Source: Salipiger sp. CCB-MM3 (GTDB lineage: Bacteria > Pseudomonadota > Alphaproteobacteria > Rhodobacterales > Rhodobacteraceae). Taken from it: a stretch of DNA of 64,000 bases. Positions 8,179-17,188 of this stretch are shown one piece after another. The stretch lies in NCBI RefSeq assembly GCF_001687105.1, contig NZ_CP014597.1, positions 1 to 64,000 on the forward strand, given 5' to 3'. A model generated the notes under the pieces. That model saw nothing but the letters and a program-made list of their open reading frames with translations, was not told the origin of the DNA and searched no databases. The stretch's first letter is position 1. Each line of letters starts with the position of its first letter. Made by a program: the position numbers and the translations under genes.

Positions 8179-8777
8179 AGCTTGTGGTCGGCGGAGAGAA
8201 AAAGTCTGAAAAGATGCCTGACGTCTTCAAAAAGGTCACGCCGGGAAAGGTCTCGAAGTATCTCGACTTCAAGGCCGCGGACACCTACCGGGGGTTTTCA
8301 AGCCGAACGCGCCGGCTTCAGAATGGGGAGATCGAACTCGCGGTCGCCCACCTCGAGTACTTCGACAGCGTGGAGCCCAATGAGGTAATCCCATCTGAGG
8401 GGCACACGGTGTTGCTTTTCGATGAGAAATCTCATGAGGTCCTTTTCCGGAAGCATCTTCCAGAGAGCGGTGATCCGTTTGTCGATCAGGAGAAGGCTTA
8501 TCTCCTGGCGGCCGCTGTCGAGGCAAGCAGGATGAGCTTCGTGGCCGACGGCGCTGAGTTCCTGACGTCCTATCTCGCCGGCGAGCGTGTTGACCCAGAC
8601 CTTGCGGAGATGGCGTTTGACCTCGTTCGCGAAGACCAATTCGAAGCCCTGGGCGAAGGGGACGATGAGCTTCTTTGGGCTGAGTTCGCAGACGCTCTTC
8701 ACGAGAAGATTCACGGCTTTGCTTATGATATGGAAACTGCGCTTCTTCCGGCAGCCGCGGGGCCGGTCATGGCCTAA
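8079..8777 (+). CDS. Hypothetical protein B
   Basis: This is a 232-residue soluble, acidic protein of unknown family. Visible segments are HPAFPSDVKDPHKDYRRIQN, a central part with LAVAHLEYFDSVEPNEVIPS, and GHTVLLFDEKSHEVLFRKHL. An acidic helical C-terminus follows (ADALHEKIHGFAYDMETALL). The start at 8079 has GGGAG close before it; an alternative is the ATG at 8091. It overlaps the preceding frame by 100 bases, which is unusual for two separate genes. It is followed after 70 bases by the small gene and the Doc-type toxin on the same strand, so they may be cotranscribed. Confidence 0.55.
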   Translation: MYGNMAHPAFPSDVKDPHKDYRRIQNYMDSTTLKLVVGGEKKSEKMPDVFKKVTPGKVSKYLDFKAADTYRGFSSRTRRLQNGEIELAVAHLEYFDSVEPNEVIPSEGHTVLLFDEKSHEVLFRKHLPESGDPFVDQEKAYLLAAAVEASRMSFVADGAEFLTSYLAGERVDPDLAEMAFDLVREDQFEALGEGDDELLWAEFADALHEKIHGFAYDMETALLPAAAGPVMA

Positions 8778-8847
8778 GGCTGAGTTTGTCGTTTTCAGAG
8801 TCGGCTGATAGGTTCCAGAAAACGGCAGCTCAAAAAACGAGATCACG

Positions 8848-9018
8848 ATGACTGACAAAAACGAAGACACCAAGCCAGCTGATGAGGCTCAGGAGCAGGA
8901 AAAGGGGCAGGGCGCGCGCGAGCGTTTCATGAGCCCGGCTCAGCGCAAGCTTCTTCAAGGCGGCATCGACAGTTTGAAGAAGAACGGACCTGCCTATGAC
9001 ATTCTCAAGAACCGATGA
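8848..9018 (+). CDS. 56-residue putative partner (antitoxin) of the Doc/Fic protein
   Basis: The frame runs MTDKNEDTKPADEAQEQEKG at the start, then a helical MSPAQRKLLQGGIDSL, and ends at 9018. It overlaps the start of the Fic/Doc gene by 23 bases, an arrangement typical of antitoxin-toxin pairs. The sequence does not resemble Phd (no N-terminal DNA-binding domain is visible), and I do not see the inhibitory S/T-x-x-x-E-G/N motif of VbhA-type antitoxins. The assignment rests on position, size and overlap only. A disordered charged N-terminus and one predicted helix pair would fit a small toxin-wrapping peptide. Confidence 0.5.
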   Translation: MTDKNEDTKPADEAQEQEKGQGARERFMSPAQRKLLQGGIDSLKKNGPAYDILKNR

Positions 9019-9487
9019 CATCGCAATAGAAGACCAATTTGGCATCCCGGATGCCTACACCTTGGAAGTGATCCATGACATCGAGCTTGAGCGCTCGGGC
9101 GGCCTATCTGGCCTTCGAGAGCCCAACCTGCTGGAGTCCGCTGTGGGGTCGGTGATCACCGCAATGAGCTTTGATCCTGGGATGGATCAGGTCGATGCCG
9201 CCGCGAAGCTGGCCTTCGGCATCATGAAGAACCACCCCTTCGCCGACGTTAACAAACGTACCGCTCTCGCGGCAGCGGAAATGACCTTGAAAGGCGCCGG
9301 ATACGAAGTGGTGGCAGACCCGGAAGAGCTGGCGGATGCGATCGTGGACTTCGCGGCTAATGCCAAAGGCTATGAGCCAATTTCAGAGTGGCTTCGCGCG
9401 CATCTCGAGCAAAATCCAGAGTTCTGCCTCGGTGACGAGGCAGCTGAGTTGAAGGTGGCATCGCTCTCAACTGATTACCGTTACTGA
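8996..9487 (+). CDS. doc: Doc-type toxin (Fic domain)
   Basis: The 163-residue protein has the Doc/Fic arrangement. A loop with GGLSGLREPNLLESAV is followed by helices and then the catalytic motif HPFADVNKRTALAAAEM, with the catalytic histidine at residue 80. Doc phosphorylates elongation factor EF-Tu, while other Fic proteins transfer AMP. The NKRTA form here is Doc-like rather than the AMP-transferring GNGR form. It is about 35 residues longer than P1 Doc at the C-terminus. It begins inside the preceding 56-residue gene, its likely antitoxin. Confidence 0.82.
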   Translation: MTFSRTDDIAIEDQFGIPDAYTLEVIHDIELERSGGLSGLREPNLLESAVGSVITAMSFDPGMDQVDAAAKLAFGIMKNHPFADVNKRTALAAAEMTLKGAGYEVVADPEELADAIVDFAANAKGYEPISEWLRAHLEQNPEFCLGDEAAELKVASLSTDYRY

Positions 9488-9702
9488 TGTCGACGGCCAT
9501 CCTGAATAGTGGTGTCCACCAAGAGCGGCGGAGGACCTCTTTGAGTGTCCGGAACCGGGCGCACTTGGAGGGCCAAAAGAGGCTTACGAGCTACCAGAGC
9601 TCGGCACTGGGATTGAACGCAAAGCCGCTGAAGGCTATCGCGAACGATGTGCCTTTTGAAATTGGCGGACATCCCCGTGCGTCGCACCGCGTGACATAGT
9701 CT

Positions 9703-9864
9703 TTAATCCTTGGCGCCTTCTTTGCTACGGTCACTCCGGGCCATCGTGGCCTGCGCGTCGGCTTTCAAGGCCGCAGCCTCTTTGGGTGAGAACCCAAGAT
9801 CCGCGAAGACGTTTCCTCCAGCAGGGGTTGTGTGAGCGATCATGTCAGAGTTTTCCTTTGTCAT
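9703..9864 (-). CDS. Short XRE/HigA-like antitoxin fragment
   Basis: This 53-residue frame reads HTTPAGGNVFADLGFSPKEA followed by ALKADAQATMARSDRS. The element GNVFADLGFSPKEAA is the usual N-terminus of a group of XRE-family antitoxin-like regulators in proteobacteria. Here the sequence ends before the helix-turn-helix should begin, so it is a truncated copy or a standalone helical remnant. Start 9864 has AAAGGAAA nearby inside its first codons rather than a clean site. It follows gene 9908-10267 after 43 bases on the same strand. Confidence 0.4.
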   Translation of the reverse strand: MTKENSDMIAHTTPAGGNVFADLGFSPKEAAALKADAQATMARSDRSKEGAKD

Positions 9865-9907
9865 TATTTCTTCCTTGGCTGCCCCGTTAAATATAGGTGG
9901 CTTGAGA

Positions 9908-10267
9908 TTAAAAGGATAGAGGAGAAACCGGTTGCTCGCACTCGGGCTTCCAACCAGTGTTGCCCGGGTAGAGGTCGAAATCGTACTCCGGGGCGAGCCG
10001 GCGAAAGGCTTCGATCACTTCGGTAGCTGCATCATCCTCAATGAATAATGGGTCGAGCAGCTTCGGCAGCACTTCCGATGATACCGAGCGGCCAGCCTCG
10101 AGGTTCCAAAGATGAACTGAGGACTGCTTGTTGCCAAAAAAGATTACGAGCGCGGTGCCTTCGGACAGACGTCGGCCCGGATGTATCTTTCGACCGTGCT
10201 GTGCAGCAAGGTTCAGGTCTTCGACGCCGAGAGCGGCCTCGAAATTCGGATCATCGTCGTCTCTCAT
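9908..10267 (-). CDS. Hypothetical protein
   Basis: This 119-residue soluble protein has no recognised domain. It opens acidic (MRDDDDPNFEAALGVEDLNL), has a central segment EGTALVIFFGNKQSSVHLWN, and then TEVIEAFRRLAPEYDFDLYP. The start at 10267 overlaps the end of the preceding gene (10251-10445) by 17 bases, so the two are translationally coupled. Confidence 0.5.
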   Translation of the reverse strand: MRDDDDPNFEAALGVEDLNLAAQHGRKIHPGRRLSEGTALVIFFGNKQSSVHLWNLEAGRSVSSEVLPKLLDPLFIEDDAATEVIEAFRRLAPEYDFDLYPGNTGWKPECEQPVSPLSF

Positions 10268-10445
10268 GTTGGCCTCTCTTCAAGTTGTACCTGTCTTGGA
10301 GTTCAGACACGGCCTTTTCTGGTTTGCGGTTCCAGAGACGCTGGAAGGTCTCACGTAAGGGTCTCATGGTGAGGACGTCGTCCACACCTCTGGAGAAGGC
10401 TTGCGGTTCGAGCGTGGCGCCCGAGCGCTTCTTGTCTGGGCTCAT
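10251..10445 (-). CDS. Small hypothetical protein
   Basis: The start at 10445 is chosen because AAGGAGG lies at an ideal distance upstream. The 64-residue product is basic (SPDKKRSGATLEPQAF, then LRETFQRLWNRKPEKAVSEL). No family is recognised. It is the first of a three-gene minus-strand set (10445, 10267, 9864) whose first two members overlap. Confidence 0.5.
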   Translation of the reverse strand: MSPDKKRSGATLEPQAFSRGVDDVLTMRPLRETFQRLWNRKPEKAVSELQDRYNLKRGQHERRR

Positions 10446-10593
10446 GGTAGGCCTCCTTCCGTATAATGTCTGGCTTGCACAGTGAACTCCTCGGGAAAGC
10501 AAATGCTCGCGGCCATGCAAGTTGTATCATTGTCCGCTCCACGCATTTACCTGTTCGAAAATGGTTTAGTGCATATAAGGAGTGCGCCACGCG

Positions 10594-10782
10594 ATGTGGT
10601 TGCCATCAGATGGCGGTTTGTCTCCTTTGGCCGCAATCTTGATGCTTTTGACATGCTTCTTGGGTCGCCATCACTCGTGGGTGGCGGCCCGGCTTGTTTC
10701 TACACACTCGCGTCGCCAGGAGGGAGAAGCCAAGGGCTGCTTCATTGGTGTCATTAACGATTTGATAACAAAGTTGGTCTAG
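10594..10782 (+). CDS. Possible small membrane peptide
   Basis: An ATG at 10594, 11 bases after AAGGAG, opens a 62-codon frame with one hydrophobic stretch (LSPLAAILMLLTCFLG) and a basic tail. A hairpin with a T-run ends about 100 bases later on the same strand. Nothing else supports it, and it could be chance. Confidence 0.25.
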   Translation: MWLPSDGGLSPLAAILMLLTCFLGRHHSWVAARLVSTHSRRQEGEAKGCFIGVINDLITKLV

Positions 10783-10857
10783 ATATCCTCCTTGTACCGC
10801 CTAGCGCGGTCTCACTCGGATAGACATATCCATTCCTTCTTGTTGTTGTACCGTTAG

Positions 10858-10887
10858 GCCGCTTCCTCCGGGGAGCGGTCTTTCTTC
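10858..10887 (+). terminator. Rho-independent terminator candidate
   Basis: GGCCGCTTCC and GGGAGCGGTC form a GC-rich stem with a short loop, followed by TTTCTT on the plus strand. The only plus-strand gene upstream is the doubtful 10594-10782 peptide, so a short untranslated transcript is another possible source. Confidence 0.5.
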
Positions 10888-10912
10888 GTAGCAAGCGCAG
10901 GCCCTGATCGCG

Positions 10913-11149
10913 TCACGGAGAGGCCACGAACTCGGATAGCACCAGGTCTCCATCGAGGCGAACCCTCAGAGGACGGTCTGCCCACTTTCTGACGACCCAC
11001 AGCCCATTCACTTTTCGGGGCCTCCGCCAACCTGATCCGATCGGCTTCGCATAGGACATACCGTAGGAGAAGCTCACGAGCACTTTGTCGGGCCTTCCAT
11101 TTCTATCCAGTGGGATGTCGGCATCTTCGGCCGGTCGACTTGGGATCAC
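10913..11149 (-). CDS. Hypothetical protein
   Basis: This is a 78-residue basic protein with the patterned segment YAKPIGSGWRRPRKVNGLWV followed by RKWADRPLRVRLDGDLVL. It starts with GTG at 11149. No family is recognised. Strong beta-strand character suggests a small folded domain rather than a chance frame. Confidence 0.4.
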   Translation of the reverse strand: MIPSRPAEDADIPLDRNGRPDKVLVSFSYGMSYAKPIGSGWRRPRKVNGLWVVRKWADRPLRVRLDGDLVLSEFVASP

Positions 11150-11307
11150 CTGGGCGACCTTTTCTTATCTGTCTTTGCGAAGTTTGGCCTCTCTTTGGAG
11201 GCATATCAACTTACTCGAAGATCATCCATACTCGCAATGATCTGTTAACCATATTTCAGCTATATGGATAGTGTACAGTTCTACGACGTATATTTTCCTT
11301 TCAGACT

Positions 11308-11341
11308 GGCCGCGACCTTCGGGTTGGCGGCCTCTTTTTTT
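11308..11341 (+). terminator. Strong rho-independent terminator without an upstream gene
   Basis: GGCCGC and GCGGCC enclose an inner ACC-TTCG-GGT stem-loop, followed by TCTTTTTTT. The nearest upstream gene lies on the opposite strand, so the terminator probably ends a small RNA whose promoter lies between about 11160 and 11260. Confidence 0.7.
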
Positions 11342-11481
11342 GTCGCTGTGACGGAGGCTTAGCACGAAGGTTCGACAGGCCCTTTGTCGCATTCAATTGG
11401 CTCACCACCTGATCATGAGCGCCCAGCGCGCCGAAGCCGGCGAAGGCCCGTACAAACCATTCAGTAAACCACGCCTGCTAT

Positions 11482-11495
11482 ACCACGTATGTGGT
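11482..11495. promoter_or_regulatory. Palindrome upstream of nrdHIEF
   Basis: ACCACGTATGTGGT is a perfect 14-base palindrome about 75 bases before nrdH. NrdR, the usual repressor of ribonucleotide reductase genes, binds 16-base palindromes of the form ACACnATATnTnGTGT. This site has the same symmetry but a different half-site, so the assignment to NrdR is only a suggestion. Confidence 0.35.
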
Positions 11496-11570
11496 CTCGA
11501 CGAGTGTTGTCTGACGCTTGCCGGGCAGGCTTGGTCTGCAGCAGAGACCATGAAGTAAAGGAAAGAATTC

Positions 11571-11792
11571 ATGAAACCCAAAGTCTACTCGAAACCAAAC
11601 TGTGTGCAATGCACGGCGACCACGCGGGCCCTCAAATCGAAAGGCATCGACTTTGACGTCGTGGATCTGTCTGAGGATGCAGAAGCGATGGCCGAGGTCA
11701 CGAGCCTCGGGTACCGTCAAGCACCGGTTGTGATGGCTGGTGAGGTGCACTGGTCCGGCTTTCGTCCCGACAAGATTGCGCAGATCGCCTAA
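11571..11792 (+). CDS. nrdH: NrdH glutaredoxin-like electron donor
   Basis: The 73-residue protein has the redox motif CVQC (residues 11-14) and the C-terminal WSGFRPDKI that marks NrdH and separates it from ordinary glutaredoxins. NrdH takes electrons from thioredoxin reductase and reduces the class Ib reductase NrdE. AAGGAAAG lies 7 bases before the ATG. It heads the operon nrdHIEF, with an 8-base gap to nrdI. Confidence 0.93.
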   Translation: MKPKVYSKPNCVQCTATTRALKSKGIDFDVVDLSEDAEAMAEVTSLGYRQAPVVMAGEVHWSGFRPDKIAQIA

Positions 11793-11800
11793 CGCGTCCA

Positions 11801-12199
11801 ATGAGCGAGATCGTTTACTTCTCATCTCGTTCTGAGAACACGCATCGCTTTGTGCAGCGCCTCGGCCGCAAAGCGATGCGTATCCCGCGCCTGCCAGCTG
11901 AGGACCTACCAGAAATCTTTGAGCCCTATGTGCTCTTCACGCCGACCTTTGCCGATGGTGAGGGCCGTCATGCCGTGCCGCGACAGGTGATCCGCTTTCT
12001 CAACGATCTTGAAAGACGACGGCTGCTACGTGGGGTGATTGCGTCGGGCAATCGGAACTTTGGCGAGACCTTCGCCATCGCAGGCAATGTGGTGGCTCAG
12101 AAGTGCCAAGTGCCGCTGCTCTACTGTTTTGAACTTGCGGGGACCGATCGTGATGTTGCCCGTGTAAATGAAGGACTGAATGAATTTTGGAAAAGTTGA
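11801..12199 (+). CDS. nrdI: NrdI flavodoxin
   Basis: The 132-residue protein shows the NrdI pattern. [16 protein letters not shown] is the FMN phosphate loop, followed by [12 protein letters not shown], then [20 protein letters not shown] and [11 protein letters not shown] near the end. NrdI supplies oxidant to build the dimanganese-tyrosyl radical of NrdF. It overlaps the start of nrdE by 13 bases, so translation of the two is probably coupled. Confidence 0.93.
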   Translation: MSEIVYFSSRSENTHRFVQRLGRKAMRIPRLPAEDLPEIFEPYVLFTPTFADGEGRHAVPRQVIRFLNDLERRRLLRGVIASGNRNFGETFAIAGNVVAQKCQVPLLYCFELAGTDRDVARVNEGLNEFWKS

Positions 12200-14337
12200 A
12201 TTTTGACACCGAGCATACGTCGACTGAAGGGCAGGGGCTCGACTACCACGCTCTGAACGCCATGCTGAACCTCTATGACGCTGATGGAAACATCCGCTTC
12301 GATGCAGACCGAGAGGCCTCACGGCAGTACTTCCTGCAACACGTGAACCAAAACACCGTCTTCTTCCACTCACTGAGCGAGAAGCTGCAGTACCTGGTCG
12401 ATGAAGGCTATTATGAGCCGGAAGTGCTCGAGCAGTACGAGCCGGAGTTCCTGCAGTCAATTTGGGATGAAGCCTATGACCAGCGCTTTCGTTTTCCGAC
12501 CTTTCTCGGGGCCTTCAAGTACTACACCTCCTACACTCTGAAAACACGTGACGGGAAGCGTTACCTCGAGCGCTATGAAGATCGCGTTGTCATGACTGCG
12601 CTGGCCCTTGCGCGCGGCGATGCTGATCTTGCGCGCCTGTTTGTCTCCGAAATTCTCGCCGGCCGTTTTCAGCCGGCAACGCCGACTTTCCTGAACGCCG
12701 GCAAGAAGAGCCGCGGTGAGCTGATCTCCTGCTTCCTTTTGCGGGTCGAGGACAACATGGAGAGCATCGGCAGGTCGATCAACTCGGCGCTGCAGCTTTC
12801 CAAGCGTGGGGGCGGTGTCGCGCTCATGCTGACCAATGTCCGAGAGACCGGTGCACCCATCAAGGGGATCGAAAATCAGTCTTCGGGCGTGATCCCGGTC
12901 ATGAAGCTCCTCGAGGATAGCTTCTCCTATGCAAACCAGCTCGGCGCGCGCCAAGGGGCAGGGGCCGTCTACCTGAACGCCCACCATCCGGACATTCTGA
13001 AATTCCTGGACACCAAGCGTGAGAACGCGGACGAGAAAATCAGGATTAAGACGCTCTCGCTCGGCGTGGTCATTCCAGACGTGACCTTCGAGCTGGCGAA
13101 GCGCAATGAGCCCATGTACCTCTTCTCGCCCTACGACGTCGAAAAGGTCTACGGCGTGCCGTACTCAGAGATCTCGGTCACGGAGAAGTACGAGGAGATG
13201 GTCGAGGACAAACGCATTCGGAAGACCAAAATCAACGCGCGGGAGTTCTTCCAGACACTGGCCGAAATCCAGTTCGAAAGCGGCTACCCTTACATCATGT
13301 TCGAGGACACCGTGAACGAGGCGAACCCGCTCGCAGGCCGGGTCACCATGTCGAACCTCTGCACCGAAATCCTTCAGGTCGCCGAGGCGTCCGAGTTCAA
13401 CGCGGACCTGAGCTTTTCGAAGATGGGGGCAGACATCTCCTGCAACTTGGGGTCGCTGAACATCGCCAAGACCATGGATGGCCAAGACCTTGGGCTTACA
13501 GTCATCGCTGCTATCCGGGCTCTCACAGCGGTCTCTGAAATGTCAGCGATCGACTCCGTGCCTTCAGTCCGCCGCGGCAACGACGATAGTCACGCGATCG
13601 GCCTCGGACAGATGAACCTTCACGGCTTCCTCGCACGCGAGCACATCCACTACGGCAGCGAAGATGGTGTCGAGTTCACGTCGGTCTATTTCGCGGCGGT
13701 CGCCTATCATGCAATCCGTGCTTCGTGCGATCTCGCCAAAGAGAAAAGGGCCACCTTCAAGGGCTTCGAGAACTCTGCCTATGCCGATGGCAGCTTCTTC
13801 GAGAAGTACGTCACCCGAGATTGGCTTCCTACGCGAGAGCGCGTGAGCGAACTGTTCGAGTTCATCAGTCTGCCCACCAGGGCTGAGTGGGAGTCTCTGA
13901 AAGCGGATGTGATGAAGTTCGGTATCTACAACCGGAACCTCCAGGCGGTGCCTCCGACGGGCTCGATCAGCTACATCAACAACTCGACCTCTTCGATCCA
14001 CCCGATCGTGTCCAAGATCGAAATCCGCAAGGAAGGCAAGATCGGCCGTGTCTATTACCCGGCGCCGTTCATGGACAACGACAACCTCGAGTACTATCGC
14101 GACGCCTATGAGATCGGCCCAGAGGCGCTGATCGATACCTATGCCGCGGCGACCGAGCACGTCGATCAGGGGCTGTCGATGACGCTTTTCTTCCCGGCGG
14201 AGGCTACCACCAGGGACATCAACAAGGCGCAGATCTACGCGTGGAAGAAGGGGATCAAGACGATCTACTACATCCGCCTGCGCCAAGCGGCTCTGGAAGG
14301 CACTGAGGTCGAGGGCTGCGTCTCCTGCAGTCTCTGA
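12187..14337 (+). CDS. nrdE: Class Ib ribonucleoside-diphosphate reductase, large subunit
   Basis: At 716 residues it has normal NrdE length. The start is TTG at 12187, with AAGGA 11 bases before it; the ATG at 12180 is in another frame and stops quickly. Active-site cysteines are visible in [19 protein letters not shown] and ISCNLGSLN, corresponding to the redox pair and the thiyl-radical cysteine. The phosphate-binding segment [15 protein letters not shown] is present. The swinging-arm pair is the C-terminal EGCVSCSL. The enzyme reduces ribonucleoside diphosphates to deoxyribonucleotides with NrdF. The gene lies between nrdI and nrdF. Confidence 0.95.
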   Translation: MEKLNFDTEHTSTEGQGLDYHALNAMLNLYDADGNIRFDADREASRQYFLQHVNQNTVFFHSLSEKLQYLVDEGYYEPEVLEQYEPEFLQSIWDEAYDQRFRFPTFLGAFKYYTSYTLKTRDGKRYLERYEDRVVMTALALARGDADLARLFVSEILAGRFQPATPTFLNAGKKSRGELISCFLLRVEDNMESIGRSINSALQLSKRGGGVALMLTNVRETGAPIKGIENQSSGVIPVMKLLEDSFSYANQLGARQGAGAVYLNAHHPDILKFLDTKRENADEKIRIKTLSLGVVIPDVTFELAKRNEPMYLFSPYDVEKVYGVPYSEISVTEKYEEMVEDKRIRKTKINAREFFQTLAEIQFESGYPYIMFEDTVNEANPLAGRVTMSNLCTEILQVAEASEFNADLSFSKMGADISCNLGSLNIAKTMDGQDLGLTVIAAIRALTAVSEMSAIDSVPSVRRGNDDSHAIGLGQMNLHGFLAREHIHYGSEDGVEFTSVYFAAVAYHAIRASCDLAKEKRATFKGFENSAYADGSFFEKYVTRDWLPTRERVSELFEFISLPTRAEWESLKADVMKFGIYNRNLQAVPPTGSISYINNSTSSIHPIVSKIEIRKEGKIGRVYYPAPFMDNDNLEYYRDAYEIGPEALIDTYAAATEHVDQGLSMTLFFPAEATTRDINKAQIYAWKKGIKTIYYIRLRQAALEGTEVEGCVSCSL

Positions 14338-14401
14338 TCTGCCCGATCACCAGCGCGGCCCCTGGGCCGCGTTTCCCCCGGGCCTGCTCGTTTCCGTCTG
14401 A

Positions 14402-15409
<1,008 letters not shown>

Positions 15410-15474
15410 GGTAATAACTATTTCATTTGCGCCCTCTCGATTTCCGTGAGGACTTATCCGACAAAAAGAGCAAA

Positions 15475-15498
15475 GCGGGCGATTTTTAGGTCGCCCGC
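15475..15498 (-). terminator. Terminator of the MocR/ABC operon (possibly bidirectional)
   Basis: GCGGGCGA and TCGCCCGC pair perfectly around 8 bases. On the minus strand the stem is followed by TTTGCTCTTTTT, which suits termination of the MocR gene ending at 15554. In the plus direction it lies 66 bases after nrdF but lacks a T-run. Confidence 0.7.
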
Positions 15499-15553
15499 AG
15501 CAGGAACTCCCCAAAGCGAGTGCGGGGCTTCCTTGCGTATTGTCAATCCAAGG

Positions 15554-17188
15554 CTACCGACGAGCGAGGCTTTGGCAGATGTTGGAAAGTTGCCGGATAC
15601 CGGTGTCGATCTGTTCAGGGGTAAATGTCGCGAAGCCTAGGATAAGTCCGTCGTCAGCAAGCGGGGCGCGCGCGAATGCGGAAGTCGCCTGAACTTCCAT
15701 CCCCTCTGCTTGAGCTGCTTGGGAGACTTCCTTGGCGGTCACGCCGGCGACCGTAAGTTTCGGGCCAAGACTTGCTACGAGTTCGAACCCAGTCTGGCTT
15801 CGTCGTGGAATAAGCCAGCCCGAAAGATCGCGCTCCATCGCAATCAGAAGCAACTCCTGCCGGTCAGCATAGAGCTTTCGCATACGCCTGACGTGCTTCG
15901 AGAAATGACCAGCTTCCATGAAGTGAGCCACCTGAAGCTGCGGGAGGATTGCGGCATAGCGATCAAGTACGGTGCGCGCCGCAATCACAGGCTCTACGAG
16001 GCGCTTCGGCAGGATGGCATATCCGAGCCGCAAGGCCGGGAACAGAGATTTAGAAAAGGTCCCCAGATAGATGACCGATTGGGTGTCATCGAGACTGAAG
16101 AGAGACGGCAGCGCCTTGCCGCTGTAGCGAAATTCGCAGTCGTAGTCGTCCTCAAGGATCCATGCGTTCGTCTCGCGCGCCCATTCGATGAGCTCGATAC
16201 GGCGTTTAAGCGAAAGTGTGCTCCCTAAGGGAAACTGTTTGGAGGGGCTTGTGTAGATCATGCGGGCATCCGGGGCGCGTTTCCGTGCCTCAGCTACGAT
16301 GAGCCCATTCTGATCGACTGGTGCTGGCACCGGCTGGGCTGAAACGGCGACGGCTGATGCATAAATGCCATCATAACCGGGGTCTTCGCACACAACCTTA
16401 TCCGACGGCATGAGTAGCAAACGCGAACACAGGTCGACTGCCTGCTGGGCGCCGGCGAAAATAACAACTTCGGAGGCAGAGCAGACGAGTCCTCGCGTGC
16501 GCGCGGCGTGGATGGCGATTTGCTCGCGGAGGGCGAATAGTCCTTGAGGGTCGCCTTCTCCAAGAATGTGTGCTGCCTGTTCTCCACGCAGGCTGCGCAG
16601 CACTTCAGTCAGCGAGCGCGCCCAAAGTTCTGTGGGGAATACGTCGATCGCGGGCAGATTTGCACGAAAAGGAACCGGGCGACGCATGTGTCGGAGCGTT
16701 GGCGGCACCTGAGCAACTTCCGGACGCATCTCCGCAGCGCGCCCGATGTCGCCGGCGGCCTCCAGCGCTGGATTGAGCCGGGATTTCCGCTGGGCTTCGG
16801 TGAAAGGTGGGGCCGCTGCAACGAAACTTCCAGTGCCTGTCTGACCTTCGATCCAGCCTTCCGCCGCGAGCTGCTCGAAAGCCAGGACCATTGTAGTACG
16901 CGATACATTTAGTTCCGTCGCAAGCTTGCGGGTAGAGGGTAGTCGGTCTCCGGGATGCAGGAGGCCGCGGTCAATGCCGTTAGCCAACGCCTCATAGACC
17001 TGATGGTACAGTGGCGTCGCTTCCTGCTCACGGTTGATGGCCAACGCCAACATATCGAGGAGGGGCGGGGTGCCGCCCGCTGCGCTCGCGTCAGCCTTCG
17101 ACCGGCCGCTTCGCGAGGAGGTCGGTCGAAGGTTCTTGTTGGAGGCGGGATCAACCAACGGCGCTTTGCCTTTCAGGTCTGTGGCCAA
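15554..17188 (-). CDS. MocR-type transcriptional regulator (GntR HTH plus aminotransferase domain)
   Basis: The 544-residue protein has a GntR winged helix at about residues 55-125 (LLHPGDRLPSTRKLATELNV, then SRTTMVLAFEQLAAEGWI). A fold-type-I aminotransferase-like domain runs from about 170 to 540. The PLP lysine is K380 in GTFSKSLFPALRLGY, and DDYDCEFRY holds the pyridine-binding Asp. MocR proteins sense PLP adducts of amines and control amine, taurine or PLP genes. It is the last gene of the operon and overlaps the preceding permease by 38 bases, so it likely regulates the transporter and transaminase genes beside it. The first 40 residues are poorly conserved, and a later start is possible. 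Confidence 0.9.
   Translation of the reverse strand: MATDLKGKAPLVDPASNKNLRPTSSRSGRSKADASAAGGTPPLLDMLALAINREQEATPLYHQVYEALANGIDRGLLHPGDRLPSTRKLATELNVSRTTMVLAFEQLAAEGWIEGQTGTGSFVAAAPPFTEAQRKSRLNPALEAAGDIGRAAEMRPEVAQVPPTLRHMRRPVPFRANLPAIDVFPTELWARSLTEVLRSLRGEQAAHILGEGDPQGLFALREQIAIHAARTRGLVCSASEVVIFAGAQQAVDLCSRLLLMPSDKVVCEDPGYDGIYASAVAVSAQPVPAPVDQNGLIVAEARKRAPDARMIYTSPSKQFPLGSTLSLKRRIELIEWARETNAWILEDDYDCEFRYSGKALPSLFSLDDTQSVIYLGTFSKSLFPALRLGYAILPKRLVEPVIAARTVLDRYAAILPQLQVAHFMEAGHFSKHVRRMRKLYADRQELLLIAMERDLSGWLIPRRSQTGFELVASLGPKLTVAGVTAKEVSQAAQAEGMEVQATSAFARAPLADDGLILGFATFTPEQIDTGIRQLSNICQSLARR

Larger units (their letters stand above)
11150..11570. other. Gene-free stretch before nrdH
   Basis: No coding frame is supported here. 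11160-11300 is AT-richer than its surroundings, and a strong plus-strand terminator ends at 11341. A small RNA ending there is possible. The last 100 bases hold the palindrome described separately and AAGGAAAG just before nrdH. Confidence 0.5.

Noticed and set aside
13564..14286. Minus-strand frame of 240 codons inside nrdE
   Set aside because: It is a shadow of the nrdE coding frame with no family features.
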